Shown: one piece after another, positions 51,570-60,844 of the stretch | Position numbering within the stretch: the stretch's first letter is position 1 | Layout of the letters: each line of letters starts with the position of its first letter | From: Ureibacillus galli | Lineage (GTDB): Bacteria; Bacillota; Bacilli; Bacillales_A; Planococcaceae | Assembly (NCBI RefSeq): GCF_014836845.1 | Contig: NZ_JACSQA010000003.1 | Coordinates: forward strand, 186,001 to 250,000 | DNA length: 64,000 bases | Direction of reading: 5' to 3' | Notes under the pieces: generated by a model | Told to the model about the DNA's origin: nothing | Databases searched by the model: none | The model's input: only the letters and a program-made list of their open reading frames with translations | Position numbers and translations under genes: made by a program

Positions 51570-52478
51570 ATGATGCTTATTCCACTCCTTTATTTATTGA
51601 TTTGTATCGTGTTAATCTGCTTATTACTATTATTCCCGGGAATCGCCCATGAAGGGACCGATTTAGGGGTAGAACTTTTTATGGAAGCACTATTTCCATA
51701 CCTATTACCTTACTTAATATTAACCCAATGGTTTATACGGCTAACACCAAATAAAAGTAACGCTTCTTCAAGATTTAAATTATTTTTTAAAACGTATGGT
51801 ATTAGTGCCCTCGGTGGTTTCCCAACTGGCGCTGCAACCATTACTTACCTGAAAAAAAGTAATCAAATTTCCCTTCGAGAAGCAAACATCCTTTTAAGTA
51901 TTTGTCATAGTCCAAGCCCATTATTCGTGTTAGGGTTTGTTGGAAACGATTTATTAAATGATACAGCATTTAGTTGGAAGTTTTTAATTTTATACCATGT
52001 CGTTTCGATTATTATTTTAACTGGTGCTTATTATTACTGTCGCCGAGAAAAGGAAGGGAATTTTATATCAGCTATCCCATCTAGTAACCAAACCAATCCT
52101 TTTACAAGCAGTATTAAAGATAGCATACCGACCGTTTTAGTAGTTGGTTCGACCATTATTTTTTTCACAACGATTTATACTGTTGTCATGCATTCTGTTA
52201 AAAGCTTTTTCCCTGAAATACATAATACTTTTATGCTTCTTATAGCAGCAATGCTCGAGATGACAAACGCTTTAAAAATTGGACAAGAACTTTTTGCAAA
52301 TCAACCAACCTTACTTTTCGTAATTCTGGTAACATTTTTAACTAGTCAAAGTTTAAGTATTCATATGCAGGTTGCAGTCATTGCAAAAAGCGAAAAACTA
52401 TCCTTAAAACCTTATATTTTCATGCGTCTTTGCTATACCCTACTTATCCCAACTCTTTTCTATTTACTATTTTTATAA
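51570..52478 (+). CDS. ylbJ: YlbJ-like sporulation membrane protein, compact
   Basis: 302 residues with about eight hydrophobic segments; the gate/nucleoside-recognition repeats (LFMEALFPYLLPYLILTQW, GGFPTGAATITYLKKSNQISLREANILLSICHSP) match YlbJ. The B. subtilis protein is about 400 residues, so this one is shorter, mainly by the loss of a segment between the first membrane pairs. Place between ylbL and coaD agrees. The start (ATGATG) has only AAAAGAG upstream. Confidence 0.82.
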   Translation: MMLIPLLYLLICIVLICLLLLFPGIAHEGTDLGVELFMEALFPYLLPYLILTQWFIRLTPNKSNASSRFKLFFKTYGISALGGFPTGAATITYLKKSNQISLREANILLSICHSPSPLFVLGFVGNDLLNDTAFSWKFLILYHVVSIIILTGAYYYCRREKEGNFISAIPSSNQTNPFTSSIKDSIPTVLVVGSTIIFFTTIYTVVMHSVKSFFPEIHNTFMLLIAAMLEMTNALKIGQELFANQPTLLFVILVTFLTSQSLSIHMQVAVIAKSEKLSLKPYIFMRLCYTLLIPTLFYLLFL

Positions 52479-52479
52479 A

Positions 52480-52517
52480 AAAATCGACAAAATCATCATT
52501 GTGATTTTGTCGATTTT
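52480..52517. terminator. Bidirectional terminator between ylbJ and coaD
   Basis: A perfect 16-bp stem (52480-52495 with 52502-52517) ends the two convergent genes. Confidence 0.88.
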
Positions 52518-52519
52518 AT

Positions 52520-53592
<1,073 letters not shown>

Positions 53593-53613
53593 TTGATCAC
53601 CTGGCCTTTATAG

Positions 53614-55032
53614 TTAATTGCTGCTGTCGCTATTTAGCATGATGGTCATATTATTCTTCGTAATTTCCATATCGAATAATTTTTGTAACCATTTTTCCTC
53701 AATATAATGTTTCCCAGCAATGATTGTCATTGGCTCTGAAGTTGTATTGTATCGTTGTTCATTATAAACGTAAAATCCATAGTTTTGTGGAAATCTGTAT
53801 TGCTTTGATTCATTTTCTACGTAGTATCCATTTTTTCCTACCGATGTTTTAAACCCAATCCTTTTTAGTACTGCATCTGCCGAATAGAGCAACAGTCCAT
53901 CCTTATAAACTAGATCCCCATCGGACAGTAATTCAGAATTCAAATAAATTTTTCTACGATCATGAAATAATAATGGATAAACCCCTTCAGTCTTTTCATT
54001 CATTGAAAAATATTTAGTATGAAGGTCAAAAATAGTTGATAGTTCTTTATCAAGTAATGCAGAAGAGATTTTATCTCCCTTTAAAGATTTCAATTTTTCC
54101 ACCCAATTCGTTAATTGAGTATCTGACAGGTTAGATGTTAAAGTGTTAACTATTTCCTTTGCTTTTACTCCACCCATTGTAGAGCCAGTTAAAAAGGATG
54201 TAACGACTTCCCTCAACCATTGTGGGCTACTATCCAATTGATAGTTTTTACCCACCTGGAATAAAAGGATATTTTGTAAGACGTTCTCCTCTGATAAATC
54301 TTCTAGAAATAAAATACGTTCACCTTGTTGTCCGCTAGAATTTTCACCATGTACAATGGCAATATGTTCATCTGATAATAACTTCGAAGACTTTAACTCC
54401 TCCACAACCTTCGATGGCAAAGGGCTAGAAGAATAAAGGGAGAATTGTTCAGATGGTTGTTGAACGTTCAAATCTCCTATTTGCCAATAGATTTCGTTAA
54501 CTCCCCCGGTACCACTAAACATCGAATAATTAACAAGGGTCAAGGATTGTTGGCCGATTAACGGCAATCCAGTAACCCAACTACCTTTTATATGATTATC
54601 AGTTGAAATATGTACTGTAGAATATGTAGCTTCACCATTGGAAAGGTTGACAAATATATCTTTTAAAAATTGTTGAGTAGTTAAATCGCCTTCCAACGGA
54701 ATTATGTATGATAAAGATTGATGATGCCCATCTCCGGCTTCAAACTTCGTTTTATCTTTGCTTAAGCGGTCACAACTATTAGCAGAATCAATAAAGCAAT
54801 CCGGGCTAACAGCTAAATTTGGCCACTGAATGTTAATCGTTCCACTAGGTAAATTGTGAAAATGATGACGTACATCTAAATTTCCATTTCGATAGGTAAT
54901 ATCTATTTCCTGCGTATATGAAAAATCACCATCCCCTGATTCCAGTTTGTCAGAATAAACTTGATACTGAAAAAAAAGCATCACACTAATTGAAGCAATA
55001 AGCACTCCAAAAAAACTTATTGCATATTTCAT
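53614..55032 (-). CDS. Membrane-anchored extracytoplasmic protein of unknown function
   Basis: I do not recognise this 472-residue protein. It opens with a hydrophobic segment (about residues 5-25) that serves as signal or anchor. The next 250 residues are beta-rich in look, with two cysteines twelve apart-range (CFIDSANSC), then a helical stretch with WLREVVTSFLTG. The last 110 residues (from about KIYLNSELLSDGD) resemble a copper-amine-oxidase N-terminal-like stalk domain, often found in Bacillota surface proteins. No HExxH, GxSxG or other catalytic motif is seen. ATG behind GGGGG; 21 bases before rsmD, so likely same transcript. Confidence 0.8.
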   Translation of the reverse strand: MKYAISFFGVLIASISVMLFFQYQVYSDKLESGDGDFSYTQEIDITYRNGNLDVRHHFHNLPSGTINIQWPNLAVSPDCFIDSANSCDRLSKDKTKFEAGDGHHQSLSYIIPLEGDLTTQQFLKDIFVNLSNGEATYSTVHISTDNHIKGSWVTGLPLIGQQSLTLVNYSMFSGTGGVNEIYWQIGDLNVQQPSEQFSLYSSSPLPSKVVEELKSSKLLSDEHIAIVHGENSSGQQGERILFLEDLSEENVLQNILLFQVGKNYQLDSSPQWLREVVTSFLTGSTMGGVKAKEIVNTLTSNLSDTQLTNWVEKLKSLKGDKISSALLDKELSTIFDLHTKYFSMNEKTEGVYPLLFHDRRKIYLNSELLSDGDLVYKDGLLLYSADAVLKRIGFKTSVGKNGYYVENESKQYRFPQNYGFYVYNEQRYNTTSEPMTIIAGKHYIEEKWLQKLFDMEITKNNMTIMLNSDSSN

Positions 55033-55086
55033 GTGCCTAACCCCCTACATCGTGATACTATTGTTATCGGAAAGGATGTGTGAAAG

Positions 55087-55476
55087 TTGATTCAACAATT
55101 TATTGAATTAGGACAAGGTTATGGAGATATTTATGAACTTTGCGAACTCATTAAAACAAACGAAAACAGATTCCATAATGCATTTATTTTCATTTCAAAT
55201 AAAGGCGATAAAAAAGTCGCATCAATTTCAGTAGCATTTAAACCTGTTGGGGAAAGCAAATTTATGCCTATTTATATTTGTCGTGAAGGGATTCCATATA
55301 CGCCGGAAAACCCTTCAAAACGACTTGAAATATTTGAAGAAACATTAAGTGAAATAGGTAAAAAAGCCATTCCAATGGAAGTGAAGCATTCTTCATTTTA
55401 CTCTGAAACCGTTTTGTTCTATCAACATTTAATCGGGATTTTAAGAATGAATCATTTTATTCCACCGAAGCAATAA
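55087..55476 (+). CDS. Small conserved protein of unknown function
   Basis: 129 residues, TTG start ten bases after AAGGA. Soluble, mixed alpha/beta in look (MIQQFIELGQGYGDIYELCELI; MPIYICREGIP; EVKHSSFYSETVLFYQHLIGILRMNHFIPP). I have no safe family name. The ORF is divergent from its large neighbour and convergent with ylbG, with coding-like composition throughout. Confidence 0.75.
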   Translation: MIQQFIELGQGYGDIYELCELIKTNENRFHNAFIFISNKGDKKVASISVAFKPVGESKFMPIYICREGIPYTPENPSKRLEIFEETLSEIGKKAIPMEVKHSSFYSETVLFYQHLIGILRMNHFIPPKQ

Positions 55477-55488
55477 GCATTTATTTGA

Positions 55489-55761
55489 TTATAAACCTAC
55501 TTTGTAATCATATTCTTTTGCTTTATCCGGTTTCGCATTTTCAAATTCAGTTTTTAAAAATGGACGAAACGATTCGACAACGTCTTTCACAAAAGGAAGA
55601 CGTTGTATTTTATTAAACGTCGATTCAATCTCATCACGATTACAATAAATAACGACATATTTTAACTTTCGAGAAATATAATGAACATGTCCATATTTTC
55701 TTAAACTTTTTGCATGTTTTAGTTGATGAACATAAACAATTAAACCTTGTCGTTCCTGCAT
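55489..55761 (-). CDS. ylbG: YlbG family protein (DUF2129)
   Basis: 90 residues from ATG 55761 ([20 protein letters not shown]), chosen for the GAGGG eight bases upstream; 24 further open residues upstream are not likely. The [20 protein letters not shown] core is typical. Length equals B. subtilis YlbG. Function unknown. Confidence 0.92.
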   Translation of the reverse strand: MQERQGLIVYVHQLKHAKSLRKYGHVHYISRKLKYVVIYCNRDEIESTFNKIQRLPFVKDVVESFRPFLKTEFENAKPDKAKEYDYKVGL

Positions 55762-55826
55762 TTTCATTCCCTCATTTCTTACATAAAAGCATACCATAAT
55801 GTCAATTTTGATAGCAACAGAGTTTA

Positions 55827-55856
55827 GTGACACAGGGGAAGAATTTCCGTTATAAT
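55827..55856 (+). promoter_or_regulatory. Sigma-A promoter of the glycerophosphodiesterase gene
   Basis: GTGACA (55827-55832), 18-base spacer, TATAAT (55851-55856), about 117 bases before the start codon. Confidence 0.65.
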
Positions 55857-55973
55857 CATTTTTATAGAATGAACTTGTTTTTATTTATTCATTCACGAAA
55901 ATACAATCGAATGGTATTCATCTGAAACATGAAAATATATAATTGAACTGTTCCATTATGAAGGAGGATCTCA

Positions 55974-56906
55974 ATGGGAAAGAAAACGAAAGTTGCGATA
56001 GCAATTGCTGCTGCGAGTGCAGCTGCATGGGCCGGAAGCAAAGCAATATCTAAGCCACAAAGAAGAGAAGATAAGGAAGTTTTACAATATGATCATCCCA
56101 TCGTTCTTGCTCATCGTGGCGGTTCTCACTTGGCCCCTGAACATACAATGATTGCCTTTGAAAAAGCTGTGTCTTTAGGCGTCGATGGTTTCGAAATCGA
56201 TATTCGTTTAACTAAAGATGAGGAAATTGTTGTCTTTCATGATGAAACAGTAGACCGTACGAGTGATGGTGTCGGTTTTGTAAAAGATTTAACAATTGAT
56301 GAGTTAAAACAATTAAACTTTGGCTATCACTTCCAAGATTTAGAGGGAAACTTCCCATATCGTGAGCAAAAAATTGAAATCGTAACGTTACGGGAATTAT
56401 TTGAAATCTATCCGAATATGTACATTAATATCGACATTAAAGATGGACCAGATAGTTATGAAGGAAGTTTAATGCCATCAAAATTATGGCGACTTATTGA
56501 AGAGTTCGGTGCTGAGAATCGCATCGTTGTAACGAGTTTCTATAGTGAACAAGTGGATCGTTTTAATTTATATGCCCAAAATCAAGTTGCATTAGGTGCT
56601 GGAGAAAATGATGTAAGAAAAGCCTTTACAGCTTTCACAAGTCAATTTGGCCATTTGTATCGCCCTAAAGTAGATGTCTTTCAAATTCCAACAAAATTTG
56701 GCGTCGTTTCATTGGAATCATCGAAATTCATAAACTTCCTTGGCAAGTTAAATATTCCAGTTCATTTTTGGACGATTAACGATTCAGATACGATGGAACG
56801 CTTAATTAAACTTGGGGCAAAAGGAATCGTAACAGATCGCCCAGATATCGCAGTTCCTTTACTACAAGAATTAAAAGAAGAACAAAACAAAGACAAAAAA
56901 GAGTAG
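55974..56906 (+). CDS. Glycerophosphodiester phosphodiesterase family protein
   Basis: 310 residues with an N-terminal hydrophobic Ala-rich segment (about 6-22) that makes it a secreted or membrane-tethered protein. GDPD motifs: AHRGGSHLAPEHT (catalytic His), DGFEIDIRLTKDEEIVVFHDETVDRT (metal Glu/Asp and second His), HFWTIND near the end. Would split glycerophosphodiesters from phospholipids or teichoic acids into glycerol-3-phosphate and an alcohol. ATG behind GAAGGAGG. It has its own promoter. Confidence 0.92.
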   Translation: MGKKTKVAIAIAAASAAAWAGSKAISKPQRREDKEVLQYDHPIVLAHRGGSHLAPEHTMIAFEKAVSLGVDGFEIDIRLTKDEEIVVFHDETVDRTSDGVGFVKDLTIDELKQLNFGYHFQDLEGNFPYREQKIEIVTLRELFEIYPNMYINIDIKDGPDSYEGSLMPSKLWRLIEEFGAENRIVVTSFYSEQVDRFNLYAQNQVALGAGENDVRKAFTAFTSQFGHLYRPKVDVFQIPTKFGVVSLESSKFINFLGKLNIPVHFWTINDSDTMERLIKLGAKGIVTDRPDIAVPLLQELKEEQNKDKKE

Positions 56907-56932
56907 ATAAGTCAAAAGGACTTTATCTACTC
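56901..56932 (+). terminator. Hairpin at the 3' end of the glycerophosphodiesterase gene
   Basis: GAGTAGATAAGTC and GGACTTTATCTACTC pair almost perfectly across the stop codon. No T run follows, so a second hairpin close by may supply the actual stop. Confidence 0.5.
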
Positions 56933-56934
56933 TT

Positions 56935-56966
56935 GAAAGGGTAACTTTTTCGAAGTTGCCCTTTTA
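56935..56966. terminator. Terminator between the glycerophosphodiesterase gene and ylbF
   Basis: AAAGGGTAACTT and AAGTTGCCCTTTT arms with a short TTTCG-type loop, ending in Ts on the plus strand; on the minus strand it lies right after ylbF. Confidence 0.75.
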
Positions 56967-56968
56967 CT

Positions 56969-57418
56969 TTATGCTGAACAAGAACAGCTTCCTCCACTCC
57001 CACAACCACTTCCACAGGAAGAACTTGTCGCAAAGAAAGGATTGCTTACTGGTACTTTCACAGCCTCTGATACGGATTTTCCAATGATTAAACTAATTTC
57101 ATCTAATAAATCTTGGAAATCATTTTCTGCTAGTTTTAAATTCGCTATACGTTTATCTAAATCAAGATTTCGTTTTTGTTCGCGAATTTTCTTCATGATT
57201 GTATGATAATCAGGATGATATTTACCAAAACGTTGTACATCCTCGTATTGTTCTTTCATTCGTGTAAACGCTCGTATTTGCTCAACAAGATCTTTATTTG
57301 TATAAACATCTTGATAAGCATTACGTAATTTTTGAGCTTGTTCTGAAGAGAGGATCATTGCACTCAATTCGTCTGCTTCATCTAAAATGAAGGCCCATTC
57401 TGATGTCATTATCACCAT
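56969..57418 (-). CDS. ylbF: YlbF/RicF, regulator of RNA-processing (Y-complex) and competence
   Basis: 149 residues from ATG 57418, five bases after GGAGG; the TTG four codons earlier lies over that site. Length equals B. subtilis YlbF. The helical core keeps IKEQYEDVQRFGKYHPDYH-like residues, and the C-terminus has a CGSGCGSGGSCSC cysteine cluster. In B. subtilis YlbF, YmcA and YaaT form a complex that stimulates RNase Y processing and phosphorelay, and carries iron-sulphur clusters. Confidence 0.93.
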   Translation of the reverse strand: MVIMTSEWAFILDEADELSAMILSSEQAQKLRNAYQDVYTNKDLVEQIRAFTRMKEQYEDVQRFGKYHPDYHTIMKKIREQKRNLDLDKRIANLKLAENDFQDLLDEISLIIGKSVSEAVKVPVSNPFFATSSSCGSGCGSGGSCSCSA

Positions 57419-57551
57419 TATTTCCTCCAATCTGATACTATCATAGCAGAATTTAAATAATGTTTGTATAAGAATGGCTTATAATTATTTTACTAGTTTA
57501 TTTTAACACTTTTATCCACTAGTATCGAACGAATGAAATGGCCCTGGGAAA

Positions 57552-59036
57552 TTATTCGAATCTACGAGATTCCTTTAGCCGTTTTTCAAGAACTTCCTTC
57601 ACACATTCATAATCGGAGAATTGGATATCCTGAGCACCTATCGTTTGTGTCGTCTCATGCCCTTTTCCTGCAATTAATATTGTGTCACCTTCTTTTGCAT
57701 TGAGTATGGCAGTTTCAATTGCTTTTGCTCGATCTAATATCATTTCGTATTGTTGTTTTGGAGAGAAACCGGCCGCTATTTGTGAGTTAATCAACTCAGG
57801 ATCTTCACTTCTTGGATTATCAGTCGTTAAATAAATAAAATTGGCATACTTAGAAGCAACTGCTCCCATTTTAATCCGTTTATGTTTATCTCTGTCACCA
57901 CCACAACTAAAAACAACAATTAAATCTCTCTTAACAGTTTTATTTAATGTTTGTAAAACAGCTCGTAAAGCAGCCTCTGTATGGGCATAATCAATATATA
58001 TATCTAAATTGAAATCATTTGGAATCGCTTCGAGTCTACCTTTTGGTAAAGTAAGCTTTTCAGCTGCCTCACAAATTTCTGCAACTGGAAATCCGAGTTC
58101 GCTTACTGTTGTAATGGCCGCAATGGTATTCTGTAAATGATGTTCACCAACAAAAGGAACTGAAAATACTTTTTGTCCTTTGTTACTTTGAAGACAACAA
58201 GTTGATGTAGTTAAACCTTCTGCAAGGAGCTGTAGTTGATAATCCACCCGGTTTCCTAAGCCAAAATATGCCTTTTTCTTTTTAGCTTGGAGACCAACAG
58301 TCCGACAAAAAGAATCATCCCCATTTAAAACAAGTCGTTCAGATAATGTGGAAAGAATTTGCTTTGCTGCTTTATATTTATCATAGGATCCATGATCTTC
58401 AATATGATCCTCCGCTAAATTTAAGAAAACCCCTACATTAATTGCACAATCGTCCAATCGATGTTTTGCAAGTCCCATAGAGGATGCTTCGAGAACAACA
58501 TATTCGACACCACGATTTACAGCGATTTTTAAAATTCTGTGTAAATGTTTCGGTTGTAAAGTTGTTAAATGCTCATAATCTAAATTTACCTCTACTCCAT
58601 TGATGTAAATCCCATTCGTTCCGATAACAATTACGTTTTTATGTAGTGCATGTAGTAGTTGACCGATAAAGTGACTGACTGTAGTTTTTCCATTTGTACC
58701 TGTTATGGCAATAACTTGCATTGCTTCTGCTGGAAAATGATTTAGTTTCGCTGCACTGTATGACATGAATTTTAAAACATTCGGAACCCATATAACTGGA
58801 ATGGATAGCTTTAACGTATCTAATTGTTTTTCATCTTCTATCACTATACCGACTGCTCCATTTTCGATTGCCGTATCAACATATTTTAGTCCATCTGATT
58901 TTCTACCTTTACGAACGATGAATAAATCGCCTTCTTTTACACCTTGGGCATAATCCTCTATTCCTGTTACATCCACTCGAATTGAGCCACCTTTGACTGT
59001 ACATGGCCATTCTTTTAATAGTTCTGCTAGTTGCAA
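57552..59036 (-). CDS. MurE-type UDP-MurNAc-tripeptide ligase with mDAP signature
   Basis: Mur ligase of 494 residues, starting at TTG seven bases after AAGGAG. N-terminal UDP-MurNAc domain, ATP loop VIAITGTNGKTTVS, carbamylated-lysine region YKAAK, YIDYAHTE, and the substrate motif DNPR at residues 406-409 (TTDNPRSEDP), which in the MurE family binds meso-diaminopimelate; L-lysine enzymes have another residue in place of the Arg. Family knowledge says this enzyme adds the third amino acid of the stem peptide. It stands far from the dcw cluster, which has no murE in this window. A cortex-specific role is possible; see findings. Confidence 0.9.
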   Translation of the reverse strand: MQLAELLKEWPCTVKGGSIRVDVTGIEDYAQGVKEGDLFIVRKGRKSDGLKYVDTAIENGAVGIVIEDEKQLDTLKLSIPVIWVPNVLKFMSYSAAKLNHFPAEAMQVIAITGTNGKTTVSHFIGQLLHALHKNVIVIGTNGIYINGVEVNLDYEHLTTLQPKHLHRILKIAVNRGVEYVVLEASSMGLAKHRLDDCAINVGVFLNLAEDHIEDHGSYDKYKAAKQILSTLSERLVLNGDDSFCRTVGLQAKKKKAYFGLGNRVDYQLQLLAEGLTTSTCCLQSNKGQKVFSVPFVGEHHLQNTIAAITTVSELGFPVAEICEAAEKLTLPKGRLEAIPNDFNLDIYIDYAHTEAALRAVLQTLNKTVKRDLIVVFSCGGDRDKHKRIKMGAVASKYANFIYLTTDNPRSEDPELINSQIAAGFSPKQQYEMILDRAKAIETAILNAKEGDTILIAGKGHETTQTIGAQDIQFSDYECVKEVLEKRLKESRRFE

Positions 59037-59120
59037 GTTGTCACTCCTTTTCCCTATTTTATGCCTAGGTTTTCATCGTGACACTAAAATGTAAAGGCAT
59101 AGGATGACAGCAGAAAATGT

Positions 59121-59155
59121 AAAAAACCCTTTAGTTAAATTACTCAACTAAAGGG
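59121..59155 (-). terminator. Terminator after ylbC
   Basis: A perfect 10-bp stem (59127-59136 with 59146-59155) followed by six Ts on the minus strand. Confidence 0.87.
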
Positions 59156-59161
59156 CTGCTT

Positions 59162-60226
59162 TTATTCATCTTCACTTTTTTCAATAAATATTTGAGTATA
59201 GTAATTAATAAATACTCCTGAACCAACATGGGTGTAATCACTACTAAGCATATATTCCCGGTGAGTTCTAGAATTTAGCCAACCATGGGCTGCTTCTATC
59301 GCATCAACATAAGCTGTCGCTATATTTTCCTCAGCTTCTTTATAAATAATTCCTTCTTCTTCTAGTCGGTCCTTTAATGACCCATTTGTCGGTGAATCAT
59401 GGGATAAATAATTTTCTGAATACATATCTTCACTATGTTGCATAGCAACTACTGATACATACACATCATAATTAATGATTGGTATATCATTGGTTACACG
59501 AAAAACATTTAATAAATCGAAAAGTTGTGCTGCACTATCTTTGTTACTTTCTTCTAATAAATAGGAATTCGGACTTGGAGGTGAAATTAACTCCCCTACA
59601 AAAGACATTTCATAAGGGCGGTGTAAAACTAAAGATTGACTATCGAGAAAACGGATACCACTCAATGTTCCGCTTTCGCTATCAATATATAGCTGAGCAT
59701 ATATATCACCTAATTTTGTTAAAATCCGTGTATTCATATCCTCTTCGTTCAATGTAAAAGAATAAATGTTTTCACCAATTGTGGCTGTGATTTCTGATTC
59801 AATAATCGTCATGCGGTATATGTCTTCTAACGATTGCCCCATTTTATAAGGAGTCACATCAGTTAAATTACCGCTACTATAAGCTTGGGTGATAATATTA
59901 TCTTTCACAGCAAACATACTAAATTTGTTATAATCCTCGTTATAAACCCACCAATCATAACCATATGGTGAACGATCATAACGGGAAGGTTCACCAAACA
60001 ATTTCAATAATTGATTACTCTTTTTACCGATAAGTGTTGATATCCCCTTTTCAGGACGTGGTAATGCATCTTGTATTTCTTTCGGCTTGCTTTCCGTTTT
60101 TGGAATAACTTGTGATGTTGAATTTGGTCCTTCTAAAGGTTCATAATTATCTTCCATGTTTGAAGAGTAAAAAAAGATAATTGCAAGAAAGGACAGGACG
60201 ATTAAGATTCGAAAAAGAGTTTTCAT
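59162..60226 (-). CDS. ylbC: CAP-domain membrane-anchored protein YlbC
   Basis: 354 residues from ATG 60226 (MKTLFRILIVLSF), behind AAAGGA; the open frame goes on 26 residues upstream without a ribosome site. N-terminal membrane helix, a CAP-associated N-terminal domain with the LIGKKSNQLLKLFGEPSRYDRSPYGYDWWVY repeat, and a C-terminal CAP/SCP domain (AMQHSEDMYSENYLSHDSPTNG, HREYMLSSDYTHVGSG). Function not established in B. subtilis. Confidence 0.92.
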   Translation of the reverse strand: MKTLFRILIVLSFLAIIFFYSSNMEDNYEPLEGPNSTSQVIPKTESKPKEIQDALPRPEKGISTLIGKKSNQLLKLFGEPSRYDRSPYGYDWWVYNEDYNKFSMFAVKDNIITQAYSSGNLTDVTPYKMGQSLEDIYRMTIIESEITATIGENIYSFTLNEEDMNTRILTKLGDIYAQLYIDSESGTLSGIRFLDSQSLVLHRPYEMSFVGELISPPSPNSYLLEESNKDSAAQLFDLLNVFRVTNDIPIINYDVYVSVVAMQHSEDMYSENYLSHDSPTNGSLKDRLEEEGIIYKEAEENIATAYVDAIEAAHGWLNSRTHREYMLSSDYTHVGSGVFINYYTQIFIEKSEDE

Positions 60227-60257
60227 GCGTTCTTTATCCTTTATTTTTATTAGTACT

Positions 60258-60266
60258 ATTATATCA
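60258..60266 (-). promoter_or_regulatory. Extended -10 promoter of ylbC
   Basis: TGATATAAT on the minus strand (TGn extension with TATAAT at 60258-60263), about 30 bases before ylbC; no clear -35 box. Confidence 0.6.
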
Positions 60267-60295
60267 ATTATATAGTGGTTGACACAATGTTGCCA

Positions 60296-60324
60296 TTGCA
60301 ACAAAAGATATTTTGCTCTATTAT
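60296..60324 (+). promoter_or_regulatory. Sigma-A promoter of the YugN-like gene
   Basis: TTGCAA (60296-60301), 17-base spacer, TATTAT (60319-60324), divergent from the ylbC promoter. Confidence 0.6.
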
Positions 60325-60376
60325 AAAAAATGAGCGTATACTTTATGTACGATTTTTGCTAAAGGAGGATTTATTA

Positions 60377-60748
60377 ATGTATTTTGAGAACAAAACCCTT
60401 GAAAATATAACAGCTGAACAAGAACTTCTTGTAAGTGTTATGGAAAAAAACGGTCTAGAATGTGACGGTGCTTGGGACTATGATCGTATGACTTTCGATA
60501 AACGCTTTGATTTAAAAGAAGGTCGCTACTATTTACGCGTATTTTGCAGTGCTATCTCAGGGGATGTTGGCAACCGCAGCGCAGTATTAAAAATTGCTAA
60601 ACCAGCTCTTGGTAAATACTATTATCCACATGGTGTTGAATACGGTGAAGATGAAGTCTTTCCAAAACATTTAGTAAGAGAATGTGAGCAAATTTTAGCA
60701 AACGTTAAAAAAGATTTTGCAGCATACGGTATTGAAGCTTCTATTTAA
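60377..60748 (+). CDS. YugN-like family protein
   Basis: 123 residues from ATG 60377, seven bases after AAAGGAGG. A YugN-like (PF08868-type) protein: WDYDRMTFDKRFDLKEGRYYLRV, GKYYYPHGVEYGEDE. Soluble, no catalytic motif. Function unknown. It takes the place where B. subtilis has ylbD and ylbE. Followed by a strong terminator. Confidence 0.82.
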   Translation: MYFENKTLENITAEQELLVSVMEKNGLECDGAWDYDRMTFDKRFDLKEGRYYLRVFCSAISGDVGNRSAVLKIAKPALGKYYYPHGVEYGEDEVFPKHLVRECEQILANVKKDFAAYGIEASI

Positions 60749-60756
60749 AACCTTAG

Positions 60757-60785
60757 GGTAAGACAATTTTGTCTTACCTTTTTTT
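60757..60785 (+). terminator. Terminator after the YugN-like gene
   Basis: GGTAAGACAA with TTGTCTTACC, tight loop, then seven Ts. Confidence 0.9.
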
Positions 60786-60804
60786 ATTTCAAATTTCGCT
60801 GAAA

Positions 60805-60835
60805 ACAAAAAGGGCAATCATATAAGATTGCCCTT
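60805..60835 (-). terminator. Terminator after ctaM
   Basis: A perfect 10-bp stem (60810-60819 with 60826-60835), six-base loop; on the minus strand followed by TTTG and TTTT. Confidence 0.8.
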
Positions 60836-60844
60836 CGATTTCCA

